In this document: positions 37,099-45,435 of the stretch, piece by piece
How positions within the stretch are numbered: position 1 is the stretch's first letter
Layout: every line of letters begins with the position of its first letter
Source of the DNA: GCA-2748575 sp965222725
GTDB taxonomy: Bacteria; Pseudomonadota; Gammaproteobacteria; Pseudomonadales; Ketobacteraceae
Assembly (NCBI GenBank): GCA_965222725.1
Contig: OZ244969.1
Span: 1,798,001-1,862,000 of the forward strand
Length of the DNA stretch: 64,000 bases
Reading direction: 5' to 3'
The notes under the pieces: model-generated
The model's input: the letters and a program-made list of their open reading frames with translations, nothing else
What the model was told of the DNA's origin: nothing
Databases searched by the model: none
Made by a program: the position numbers and the translations under genes

Positions 37099-39336
37099 TC
37101 AGAAATACTGTTGGTACACCAGGGGGCCGAATGCCACCAGCACCAGGGCAATACCCATCACGGTTAGCGGCAGCACATAGCGTTCGTGGCGAATCCAGAA
37201 ACTCATGCCGCGGGTATCCTCTTTGGCTTTCTCTATTTCCTCTTCGCCCACCACTTGCCGTGTCAACAGGTGGTTCACGGCCACCGGCGGGCTGAGGTAA
37301 CCCAGCTCAAACGCCACCAGGGTGATCATCCAGAAATGCAGGGGATCGATACCCTGGCTGTAGGCCGCCTGAGCCACAGTGCCGGATACCAGTACGATGG
37401 CGCCAAAGGGATCCATAATCATCCCGATGAAGACCAGGACAATGACCAAGGCAATCATGGCCGTCCAGATATTGCCGAAGAAATCACTCTGTGCGGCGAC
37501 TTCCTCGAAAATACCGGAATCTTCGATTACACCACCTACGGTCAGGCTTAACGCCATAATGGAAAGCAAGGCACCGATATGGACCGTGGTATCAGTCGTG
37601 GCGCGACGTACGGAGTTTTCCAGTGAGGTGGCACGCTCTTCACCTTCATAGGTTTCATGTTTGTCTTCATCCGGTGAATGTTTGACCTTGGATTCCAGTA
37701 CCAGGACCAGCAGCAGCAGCAGGGGCAGGATCGCGGCTGTCATCAGTCCATCCTGCTGGTACATAAAGGTCGCAGTGGGTATCACTAACAAGAGCAGCCA
37801 GGGCAGCAGTTTTTTGGTGTCCTTAACGACAAATTCGTATACCAGCAACAGTAGGATGATCATGGGCAGAACCACCGGCGCGGTGTGTTCGTCCAGGTGG
37901 GCATCCAGCAGGAAGGCGTAGGCGGCCGCGGTAACCACAAAAATCAAAACGTAAGGAACCAGCGGCTGGAATGCCCGCAGGCTGGGAAACAGGGCTTCCG
38001 AAATCGGGGCAACTTTCATGGGCCCCTGTTTGGCGATCAGTGACACCAGGAAGAACAGGAAGGAGGTTAGCAAAAATACTTTTACGCCCCAGCCGTACAT
38101 CATATCAGTGGTGACTTCCTTGTTGAGCATGGCAATCAGGAGCACAAGCAGACAGGGACGCAATACCACCCCAAGACTACCACTCATGGCTGTGGCAGCG
38201 AGCGCGAGATTGCGGCGGGCACCGACTCGGCGCAGCTCGGCGTACACAACCGCGCCCATGGCGATGATGATGATACCGGAGGCGCCGGTGTAGGCTGTGG
38301 GTACCGCCATGATCACAACAGCCACAAATGCCAGCAGTTCCGGCGGCAGCTTCCAGGGTTTGAAAATGCGGAATATGTATTCACCCAGGTAGGTTTGTTT
38401 CAGCAGCATACCTACCCAGATATAAAGTCCGATGTTCAGGAACAGGGAGGCCTGATCCATAATTTTGTCGACGAACAGCACCATGCCCTGCGGGTTTCCG
38501 GTTTCAAAAATGAAGAAACGGGCAGAGCTGATGGACATATAGGCGAATAATGGCACGGAGAGCAGTGCTTTACCGATGCTGCCGCCGGGCTTGGCTGTTT
38601 TTGGAATGGTGAACAACTGGAACAGGGATACCAACGCCAGCGCACTGAAGCCAAACAGATAGAACCAGCGAATATGTTCGTTTTGTATGAGGGCGCCGGA
38701 AGCCCAGCCATTGGTGAGATAACTGTACGAGGAGTAGGCCAACGAAACGTGAGCAATGAGCTGAGCTGTAATTCCGAAACGATAATCCATCACTGTCTGC
38801 ATGGGCCGCAGACCGATGTGGTGATGGGTCAGGGCTGCTGTGAGGGCACAGACAAAGAATACTATGGCGAGGAAAATCTGGTTATTGTCGCGGCGGAATT
38901 GGGACAAGGCAGAGAGCGCCATATCCACCGCAACAAATCGCTCTACATTGGGTGTTTTCTGCTCGATGGTCTTCTGCGCGGCTTCATGCTTCATACGGCA
39001 CAACTCAGCCTGCTTGCCGAGGGATTCCCGGATGGCTCCTTCGTTTACTTCTTCAGATCTGAACATGCCGCCAAACGGGTCATCAGTGGCTACCTTTTTT
39101 TTCTGGGCGACGATTTTTTGGACTTCAGATTCGATATTGATATTGGGATCACAGGAGGGGACGGGAACGTCCAGCCGGAGGATGTGATAGTCGGTCCAGA
39201 TATGATTACCCAATTTGTTCAATTGCGAATTCAGGTTTTCTCCAATGCTGAGTACGAGAACCCCGAGAAGAATGATAAAAATCGGTAATGAGGACAGCCA
39301 CTCGCGTAGATTTCGTCCCAGAAAGTTTATTTTCAT
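37099..39336 (-). CDS. TRAP-type transporter, large permease (DctM-like) with extra N-terminal part
   Basis: A 745-residue membrane protein, far longer than a usual DctM (about 430). Residues 1-40 hold a first helix, about 45-165 a soluble region with a Lys/Glu-rich stretch and four Cys-containing segments, then about 165-310 several helices that could replace the small DctQ subunit, and from about 320 the DctM-like bundle ending in MDPFGAIVLVSG and GYLSPPVAVNHLLT. TRAP systems use ion gradients and a periplasmic binding protein to import organic acids. Two terminators follow. The binding protein is probably the AdeT-like gene upstream. Confidence 0.8.
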   Translation of the reverse strand: MKINFLGRNLREWLSSLPIFIILLGVLVLSIGENLNSQLNKLGNHIWTDYHILRLDVPVPSCDPNINIESEVQKIVAQKKKVATDDPFGGMFRSEEVNEGAIRESLGKQAELCRMKHEAAQKTIEQKTPNVERFVAVDMALSALSQFRRDNNQIFLAIVFFVCALTAALTHHHIGLRPMQTVMDYRFGITAQLIAHVSLAYSSYSYLTNGWASGALIQNEHIRWFYLFGFSALALVSLFQLFTIPKTAKPGGSIGKALLSVPLFAYMSISSARFFIFETGNPQGMVLFVDKIMDQASLFLNIGLYIWVGMLLKQTYLGEYIFRIFKPWKLPPELLAFVAVVIMAVPTAYTGASGIIIIAMGAVVYAELRRVGARRNLALAATAMSGSLGVVLRPCLLVLLIAMLNKEVTTDMMYGWGVKVFLLTSFLFFLVSLIAKQGPMKVAPISEALFPSLRAFQPLVPYVLIFVVTAAAYAFLLDAHLDEHTAPVVLPMIILLLLVYEFVVKDTKKLLPWLLLLVIPTATFMYQQDGLMTAAILPLLLLLVLVLESKVKHSPDEDKHETYEGEERATSLENSVRRATTDTTVHIGALLSIMALSLTVGGVIEDSGIFEEVAAQSDFFGNIWTAMIALVIVLVFIGMIMDPFGAIVLVSGTVAQAAYSQGIDPLHFWMITLVAFELGYLSPPVAVNHLLTRQVVGEEEIEKAKEDTRGMSFWIRHERYVLPLTVMGIALVLVAFGPLVYQQYF

Positions 39337-39630
39337 TTCCCACCATATCTATTTTTTATGATTAAACACATGTTGCAATCATTGCTGTGCCGGTTTGTCA
39401 GACTGCGAGCCTGAAAATTATGTGGCTAATATGAGGGAAAACAGCCTAATCCCTCAAAAGTCAGGAAGTTAAAGCACAGCAGTACAAGCACTACCAACAC
39501 TGTCAAAAAATAAAAGTCCAGATTATAAGTTACAAGAGTGTCAGGCATTGTGGGCCATAGATCACACAATGAACTCCCGAACTTTGACACTACGAGCTTT
39601 GTATCCTGTGCCTGGTCGTTAACAGGCTAA
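39337..39630. other. Intergenic stretch upstream of the TRAP gene
   Basis: About 290 bases, no gene seen. It must hold the TRAP promoter, but I see no box strong enough to name. Confidence 0.35.
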
Positions 39631-39663
39631 AAAGAAGCAGGCTGATGGTTAGCCTGCTTCTTT
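39631..39663 (-). terminator. Terminator of the AdeT-like gene
   Basis: AAAGAAGCAGGCT (39631-39643) pairs perfectly with AGCCTGCTTCTTT (39651-39663); on the - strand five T in a row end it. It lies 16 bases after the gene's stop codon. Confidence 0.8.
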
Positions 39664-39679
39664 AGTATGCCGGAATAGC

Positions 39680-40699
39680 TTATTCGCGATCTGTTGCTGT
39701 GCATTCTGCCAGTGCTGGATCTTTCTGGCAGCGCACTTTACTGAGGAATGACAGCATTTTCCTGTCATAGAACCCCTGTTCGCTCAGGGTTAAGCGGGAC
39801 TGGCGGAACATCTCCATATAACCTTCCTTGTCTTTATCAGGAAGGTCTAACCAGTAGCTGGATTTGATGCTCTTTTCCGCCGCGTTCACCAATTCCATTG
39901 CCTTGCCGTACTGGCTCAAGACATAACCACGGGAGCTTTGGCCGAATCCTTCAGGGAAGCGATTATGGCGGGCAACAATTTGGGCGGTCAGCTGAATAAT
40001 GGCAAAGTTCACCACAGCGCCTTTATCACCCAAGCCCTTGTAGAGTTCCAGTGGGTCATAGGCAATGGCAGGGGCGCCGATGATGTCCACGCTGCCGTTG
40101 TTGAACATGGAGCCGAAGTTGGTCAGGGACACTGACACGGGGGAGGCACCAACTGACTCAATCATGACGGCCTGAGCCTTGTCGAAATCCATGGCAGCAA
40201 ATTTCTTGCCCGCCAACTCAGCCACGGTGTCAATCGTACGGTCATTGGTGAACAGGTAAGCGGCACCACCGGGCAGAATGCCGATAATTTCATACTCACC
40301 TGAAATCATCAGCTTGGCCAGTTTGGGGTGTGCCAGATATTGCAGTACCACTTTCATGTGGTCTTCATCTGGAATAGCACCAATGGAGTCCAGGGTGCCG
40401 GTGAAACTGTTGAACTCGCGGGCGCGAAGACCGGTAATCCCCGCAGCGTCACAGGTGCCTGATTTCAGGTCTTCTGCGGCAATTTTTTCGTCCGTGTAAA
40501 CTTTCATTTCCAGGTCAACACCCCATTTGATGGCCTGCAGACGGTAGTCTTCCATTTGGCTGGCAACGGGGCCGAATTTGCCTACGATATCCCATACGCA
40601 CAGGGTTCGTTTGGGCAGGTCGGCGGAAAACGCTGTAGTGCTCAGCGCCATGGTGCCAGCCGCGATTAGGGTTAAAAGAGATTTAAAAAGTTTGTTCAT
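39680..40699 (-). CDS. Putative solute-binding protein, AdeT1/2 family
   Basis: A 339-residue periplasmic protein with a clear signal peptide (ALSTTAFSA) and two alpha/beta lobes. The start TLCVWDIVGKFGPV and the region ITGLRAREFN match the AdeT1/2 putative solute-binding family, first noted near efflux genes in Acinetobacter. Its place just upstream of a TRAP permease suggests it is the binding subunit for that transporter; the terminator between them means they may be regulated separately. Confidence 0.8.
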   Translation of the reverse strand: MNKLFKSLLTLIAAGTMALSTTAFSADLPKRTLCVWDIVGKFGPVASQMEDYRLQAIKWGVDLEMKVYTDEKIAAEDLKSGTCDAAGITGLRAREFNSFTGTLDSIGAIPDEDHMKVVLQYLAHPKLAKLMISGEYEIIGILPGGAAYLFTNDRTIDTVAELAGKKFAAMDFDKAQAVMIESVGASPVSVSLTNFGSMFNNGSVDIIGAPAIAYDPLELYKGLGDKGAVVNFAIIQLTAQIVARHNRFPEGFGQSSRGYVLSQYGKAMELVNAAEKSIKSSYWLDLPDKDKEGYMEMFRQSRLTLSEQGFYDRKMLSFLSKVRCQKDPALAECTATDRE

Positions 40700-40733
40700 A
40701 GCCTCATCCGGAAGTCTTGGGTTTCTAATAGTT

Positions 40734-40976
40734 TTAATAGGCCGGAGCGGTTACCCACTCCGGGAAGGTTTTTACTGGACTTAGAGCAGTTCTGTCTTTG
40801 GCGACTTCGACAACGTCAATACCAAGTAGCTTTTGGAAAAGCCCATCTGGGAACATGCCAATAAAAGTATCGATAAACGGTTTATCCATGGATAAACCGC
40901 GAATCGTGATAAAGAAAGTAATGGCATCCGAGTTGCCGATTCCGTTCGTCAGGTTCGCATCGTCTGCTATATAATG
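40734..40976 (-). pseudogene. C-terminal fragment of an unidentified protein
   Basis: On the - strand an open frame of about 80 codons without a proper start ends in TAA at 40734-40736. It reads like real protein (for example GNSDAITFFITIRGLSMDKP, then IGMFPDGLFQKLLG and FPEWVTAPAY) and stops 35 bases before the AdeT-like gene. Its upstream end is cut 25 bases before the last gene of module 2. I do not recognise it. It looks like the 3' end of an older gene left after module 2 arrived. Confidence 0.5.
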
Positions 40977-41000
40977 CTAAAGGAAGTTGACCAGGGTACG

Positions 41001-41879
41001 TCATGCAGCGCGGTTCTTGTATTCCTCAAATAGCTGTCCACCTTCACCAAAGAGGCGTTCCCTCCAAGCCTCCTCTAACGCTTTCGTATCATGATCTTCT
41101 GGGTGAAAGCGCTTAGCAATGAATTCTGGCATGCGAGGAAGGATTCGCGAGACAAACCCGTTGCGACCAAACATCATCTTCAATCCTTCGGCATTGTCTT
41201 TCACGTCTCCAAGTTTTCCGTCCTTGGCCAACATCCACGCCCAGGTGACACCCATCATTGGTATCAGCACCACCACTGAGGCGGCGGCAGCTGCAATACG
41301 CTCACCATGGCTATTGCCAATCAGTTCGTATACGTCGTAGGCCACAGCCTTGTGTTCGAGTTCTTCGAGAGCGTGCCATTGCCATATCTTGATCATCTCT
41401 GGATCGGCGAGGCTCCGGAACTCTTCGTCCTCCAGGAGCTGTTCCGCGAGTAGCGCCGTAAAATGTTCCATGAAAGTGGTGGCTGCAAGTTGAGTGCTCT
41501 TAGGAAGTTTTGTTAGCACGCTAAGCATAACCTTCACGAAGCGCTCCGGGGTTTCCATATCGAATCCTCGTTCAGCAAGCAGTTCATTGAGCCGGTCATG
41601 CTCACGACCGTGAATGGCTTCCTGACCAATGAATCCAGAAATAGCGGCGCGCTGCCGCTTGTCAGTCACCCGGTTACGAAAATGACGTACCGAATCCATA
41701 AAGAAGCGTTCCCCAGGTGGAAAGGATGCGGACAGCATTGCGAAGAATATTGTTGCTGTAGCATTATTAGCATAGAAGTACTTTGGCATCGTCGCGGAAA
41801 AATTAAAGTCCATGTGCCGAGGGGGGATTCCCACTGACGCACCACCTTTTAGGGCTTTATCTGTAATTTTTGAAGTCAT
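41001..41879 (-). CDS. PF10118-family 'metal-dependent hydrolase', copy 3
   Basis: A 292-residue homologue, last gene of module 2. It has FIGQEAIHGREHDRLN, EHFTALLAEQ and WHALEELEHKAVAYDVYE, so the metal-ligand pattern is kept. Near the C-terminus is a hydrophobic stretch (AAASVVVLIPMMGVTWAW). It is 39 bases after the SDR gene. Confidence 0.8.
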   Translation of the reverse strand: MTSKITDKALKGGASVGIPPRHMDFNFSATMPKYFYANNATATIFFAMLSASFPPGERFFMDSVRHFRNRVTDKRQRAAISGFIGQEAIHGREHDRLNELLAERGFDMETPERFVKVMLSVLTKLPKSTQLAATTFMEHFTALLAEQLLEDEEFRSLADPEMIKIWQWHALEELEHKAVAYDVYELIGNSHGERIAAAAASVVVLIPMMGVTWAWMLAKDGKLGDVKDNAEGLKMMFGRNGFVSRILPRMPEFIAKRFHPEDHDTKALEEAWRERLFGEGGQLFEEYKNRAA

Positions 41880-41918
41880 TGGTTGGCTCCTACTTCTTAA
41901 AGTTCAATTTAATTGGTT

Positions 41919-42779
41919 TCATAACGATTCTCTCAGCGCGTTTTCCTTACCCTCGCGCCTCCTGAAAAATGTTTCGAGTAGCCGCTGGTAGCCTGTCGGC
42001 ATCAAGCGCTGACCGATATCCAGTAACGCAGCATCTGCACCTATGAGTACTCTACGCTGATTCTTGCGGACGCCCTGTAATATGGCATTGGCTGCCTGCT
42101 CCGGTGTTGTGCGGGCGATGCGCTCGAAAAGCTCTGCGATCTCTTCCTTGCTGCCTAGAGTCAAACTGCCTGTATCACCCATACGGCTATTGCGCGCAAT
42201 CGCGGTTTTAACTCCACCCGGATGTACGCAGGTTGCGCTGACGCTGCAACCTTCAATATCCAGTTCTTCCCGAAGTGATTCAGTAAAGCCTTTGACAGCG
42301 AATTTCGCTGCGTTATAGGCAGATTGTGTAGGCACACCGATAATGCCAAAGATACTGGAGATATTGACGATGTGGCCGTCGCCGGATTTCTTTAGATAAG
42401 GCAGAAAGGCCTTGGTGCCGTACACTACGCCCCAGAAGTTGATGTTCATGAGCCATTCGAAGTTTTCGTAGCTCATGGCTTCGACAGTTTCACCAAGGCC
42501 GACGCCCGCATTGTTGATGATCAGATTTACGTGGCCGTGTGCTTTAATGCAGTCGTCGGCGTACTGGTAAACGGCCTCCCTGCGACCGACATCTACAACA
42601 TGGGAGGTGACCTCGACAGGATGGTCGCTCAAGCGATCGACAGTGTCTTGCAGGCTGTTCTCACTGATGTCCGACAGTGCTAGGTGACAACCCTCTTCAG
42701 CCAGTGCAATAGCGGTGGCCTGACCGATACCCGATCCTGCCCCGGTGATAGCTGCTACTTTGTTGTAAAAATTCTTCAT
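41919..42779 (-). CDS. Short-chain dehydrogenase/reductase (module 2)
   Basis: A 286-residue classical SDR with TGAGSGIGQATA, NNAGVGLGE and the catalytic YNAAK. It is clearly related to but different from the SDR of module 1, with a longer C-terminus. Likely role: alcohol/ketone interconversion before the monooxygenase step. Confidence 0.88.
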   Translation of the reverse strand: MKNFYNKVAAITGAGSGIGQATAIALAEEGCHLALSDISENSLQDTVDRLSDHPVEVTSHVVDVGRREAVYQYADDCIKAHGHVNLIINNAGVGLGETVEAMSYENFEWLMNINFWGVVYGTKAFLPYLKKSGDGHIVNISSIFGIIGVPTQSAYNAAKFAVKGFTESLREELDIEGCSVSATCVHPGGVKTAIARNSRMGDTGSLTLGSKEEIAELFERIARTTPEQAANAILQGVRKNQRRVLIGADAALLDIGQRLMPTGYQRLLETFFRRREGKENALRESL

Positions 42780-42803
42780 GTGTACTCCAATGGATTGAAT
42801 GGA

Positions 42804-44303
42804 TCAGGCGCTGAGCAGACTTCTCAGCACACCACCTTTACTGCGTTTGGTATTTCCCTCAAAACGGAGGTGACCGTCTTCCAGGTTGCCGTAACGCAAT
42901 GCGGGCAGGTCACGCAAATAATCATCAAGGTTTTGCCAGGGAACCTTGCTGCCTTGGCGTGGCAGGCGGTCATTAGCACGCTGAACGTATCCAGAGCGAA
43001 GATTAAGAAAGTTCAGATCTGTAGCGCATCCTTCTTCGTCGACAGGCGTGACCACTCGGGCGCCGATGCCGCGCATGTGATTTAGTAGGCGGCAGACGAA
43101 TTCACTGGCGATATCCGCCTTCAATGTCCAGGATGAGTTAGTGTAACCAAACACGAGGGCCATATTGGGCACACCTTCGAGCATCAGACCCTTGTACATC
43201 ATGGTGTCGGCCACATTGACCTCACGTCCGTCCACTTCTAACTTCGCGCCACCGAACAGCTGAAGATCAAGACCCGTGGCGGTGATCAGAACATCTGCGT
43301 CAAGATGCTCACCAGACTTCAGTTGGATGCCGGTTTCAGTCACGGTGTCGATTTGATCGGTTACCACGGAGGCCTTCCCTTCGCGGATAACTTTGAAGAG
43401 ATCTCCCTTGGGTACGGCACACATGCGTTCCTCCCAGGGATTGTAATGGGGTTGGAAATGCCTCATGTCTATGTCCGGGCCCAACTGGCGGCGAGCAGCC
43501 GCCAAAAGTAGGCGGCGCATCGCCTTGGGTTTAGCCAGCGAGAGCCGGTATACTGCTCTCTGTAGTAGGATGTTGCGGGTCCGAGCCATCCGGTAAACGG
43601 TCATTTCCGGCAGTATGCGACGCAGGTTTCTGGAAATCAGATCTTGCTCTGGTACGGAGGCGACGTAGGTGGGCGAGCGTTGTAGCATTACCACATGAGA
43701 CGCCTTGTCTGTCATGGCCGGCACCAGCGTCACGGCAGTGGCACCACTCCCAATAACCACCACCCGTTTACCACTGTAATCGTAGTCTTCCGGCCAGTGT
43801 TGTGGGTGAATCAATTTGCCCTTGAATTTGTCGAGACCCGGAATGTCCGGGGTGAAACCGGCATCGTATTTGTAATAGCCGGTACAGTTGAGTACAAAGC
43901 CAGCGTTGAACTGGTGCTCTTCACCGGTTGTTTCGTCTAAGGCAGTAACGATCCAGTGATTTTTTTCACTGTGCCAGGATTCCGAAAGCACTTTCAAACC
44001 GAAGTTAATATGACGTTTTACGCCATATTCGCTTGCTGTGTCTTCAATGTAATTGCGAATAGAAGGGCCGTCAGCAAGCATCTTGGTGTCAGTCCAGGGT
44101 CGAAAGTTGTAACCCAGGGTGAACATGTCGGAATCAGAACGGATGCCGGGGTAACGGAATAAATCCCAGGTACCACCAATTCGTTTGCGCCGCTCAATGA
44201 TACCGAAACGCAGACTCGGACATTTCTTTTTCAGGTGACAGGCCGCGCCAATTCCCGACAGGCCTGCGCCGATAATTAAAACATCTAAATAAGGGTGTTT
44301 CAT
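42804..44303 (-). CDS. Flavin-dependent monooxygenase, Baeyer-Villiger type (module 2)
   Basis: A 499-residue FAD/NADPH enzyme with GAGLSGIGAACHLKK, the fingerprint FKGKLIHPQHWPED (FxGxxxHxxxW) and the second site GSGATAVT. It is only distantly similar to the module 1 enzyme, so the two probably prefer different ketones. It lies between the alpha/beta hydrolase and the SDR of module 2, with gaps under 30 bases. Confidence 0.88.
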   Translation of the reverse strand: MKHPYLDVLIIGAGLSGIGAACHLKKKCPSLRFGIIERRKRIGGTWDLFRYPGIRSDSDMFTLGYNFRPWTDTKMLADGPSIRNYIEDTASEYGVKRHINFGLKVLSESWHSEKNHWIVTALDETTGEEHQFNAGFVLNCTGYYKYDAGFTPDIPGLDKFKGKLIHPQHWPEDYDYSGKRVVVIGSGATAVTLVPAMTDKASHVVMLQRSPTYVASVPEQDLISRNLRRILPEMTVYRMARTRNILLQRAVYRLSLAKPKAMRRLLLAAARRQLGPDIDMRHFQPHYNPWEERMCAVPKGDLFKVIREGKASVVTDQIDTVTETGIQLKSGEHLDADVLITATGLDLQLFGGAKLEVDGREVNVADTMMYKGLMLEGVPNMALVFGYTNSSWTLKADIASEFVCRLLNHMRGIGARVVTPVDEEGCATDLNFLNLRSGYVQRANDRLPRQGSKVPWQNLDDYLRDLPALRYGNLEDGHLRFEGNTKRSKGGVLRSLLSA

Positions 44304-44330
44304 GCTATTACTCCGTTTCAGTCAAGGGGC

Positions 44331-45248
44331 TCAACCCAACGCGTCGCCTATACACGACGGGTTGTGTAGGAAATTCAATACCGCTTCGGTGAAAATGGTG
44401 TTTTTGTCCCCGGCCACCATATGTCCTGCCTGATCCAGCACTTCATAGTCCGCATGGGGAACCAGGTCGAGTAGCTCGCGTGCGCCCTGGTCGCTGAGCA
44501 CGTCGCTCTGGTGCCCCCGAATTAGTAGTACTGGCATGGAAAGCTTTCTAGCTGCTGACTCCAGCCTGATTCGCTCAAACATGCCGTCGTCGGTTTCCGA
44601 AGGTAAGCGGGCGTGATCCAGAAAGGCAGGATCCCAATGCCAGTAAAGACGGCCATCATTATGGCGGCGCAAATTCTTGTGCAGTCCTGACAGGTCATTG
44701 GCATGAGCACGATGTGGATTGTATGCGGCGACTGCATCGCGCACCTGTTGAATGTCATCGAATCCGTCATGATGGCGGCACATGAATTCTATGATGCGAC
44801 GAACGCCTTGCTGTTCGAGACGTGGTGCCACATCCACCAGTACGAGTGCTGAACAGGGCAGCGAGTCATCCTCCCCAAGGGCGAGCATGGCAGTCAGACC
44901 GCCCATGGAAGCTCCGACAATGACGGGGGCTGTAGGCAACGCGCAAATCACAGCGCCAAGGTCAGCGACCAAGCTTTCGATGCTGTAATCACCTTGTGCA
45001 CACCAATCGCTTTCGCCGTGCCCGCGCGCATCCAATGTGATTGCGCAGTAGCCCATCTCGGAGAGAGCTTGTGCAGTATGGTTCCAGGCGTAACGCGTTT
45101 GCCCTCCGCCGTGAAGTAGCAACACGATGGGGGCTGTTAACTCGCCGAATCGACTGGCCCGGAGAATCAATCCACCAGCACCGACAAACTCTGTAGGCGT
45201 CGCTGATGAAGCGAACTGATCAGTTTGTCGGGTACGACTACATGTCAT
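44331..45248 (-). CDS. Alpha/beta hydrolase (module 2)
   Basis: A 305-residue enzyme. I set the start at ATG 45248, which has AGGGA upstream; the frame is open to 45329 but that would run through the operator palindrome. It has the oxyanion region LLHGGGQTRYAW, nucleophile elbow GASMGG, an Asp in RGHQSDVLSD and the final His in DQAGHMV. Unlike the HSL-type enzyme of module 1 it is of the epoxide-hydrolase/lactonase-like group. It likely opens the ester made by the monooxygenase. Confidence 0.87.
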   Translation of the reverse strand: MTCSRTRQTDQFASSATPTEFVGAGGLILRASRFGELTAPIVLLLHGGGQTRYAWNHTAQALSEMGYCAITLDARGHGESDWCAQGDYSIESLVADLGAVICALPTAPVIVGASMGGLTAMLALGEDDSLPCSALVLVDVAPRLEQQGVRRIIEFMCRHHDGFDDIQQVRDAVAAYNPHRAHANDLSGLHKNLRRHNDGRLYWHWDPAFLDHARLPSETDDGMFERIRLESAARKLSMPVLLIRGHQSDVLSDQGARELLDLVPHADYEVLDQAGHMVAGDKNTIFTEAVLNFLHNPSCIGDALG

Positions 45249-45266
45249 GTCAATCCCTATATTTTT

Positions 45267-45316
45267 ATGTATTGAGCTATAATTTGGTTGGGCGACCAAA
45301 TTATAGCTCAATACAT
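45267..45316. promoter_or_regulatory. 50-bp perfect palindrome containing operator C
   Basis: Two perfectly matched 22-base arms (45267-45288 and 45295-45316) flank TGGGCG. The centre is operator TTGGTTGGGCGACCAA (45284-45299). On the - strand the -10 box TATAAT (45300-45305) lies directly before it, with -35 TTGCCA (45324-45329) 18 bases further up. It is the longest and most symmetric of the four operators and sits 18 bases before the module 2 start codon. Confidence 0.8.
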
Positions 45317-45351
45317 TCCCCACTGGCAAAAAGTTTTTGCCAGTGGGGAAT
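45315..45351. repeat. 37-bp perfect palindrome, possible terminator
   Basis: Arms 45315-45332 and 45334-45351 are perfect complements around a single G. It shares three bases with the operator palindrome. It lies about 85 bases after the large lipoprotein gene, so may end that transcript, though no separate T-run follows; the stem itself holds the A and T runs. The -35 box of module 2 lies in its left arm. Confidence 0.75.
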
Positions 45352-45365
45352 CAGACTGCTTGTTT

Positions 45366-45383
45366 AGACCCTTTAAAGGGTCT
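45366..45383. repeat. 18-bp perfect palindrome
   Basis: AGACCCTTTAAAGGGTCT is fully self-complementary with no spacer, 14 bases from the 37-bp palindrome. It could be a protein-binding site. Confidence 0.6.
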
Positions 45384-45435
45384 ATTGAGAGATCAATTGA
45401 CTTAACTGTTGCTCGTTATAGAAGTAAGTTCCGCA

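Noticed and set aside
41910..41920. AATTGGTTTC between the SDR and PF10118 genes of module 2.
   Set aside because: Half a site only, inside an operon, with no promoter before it.
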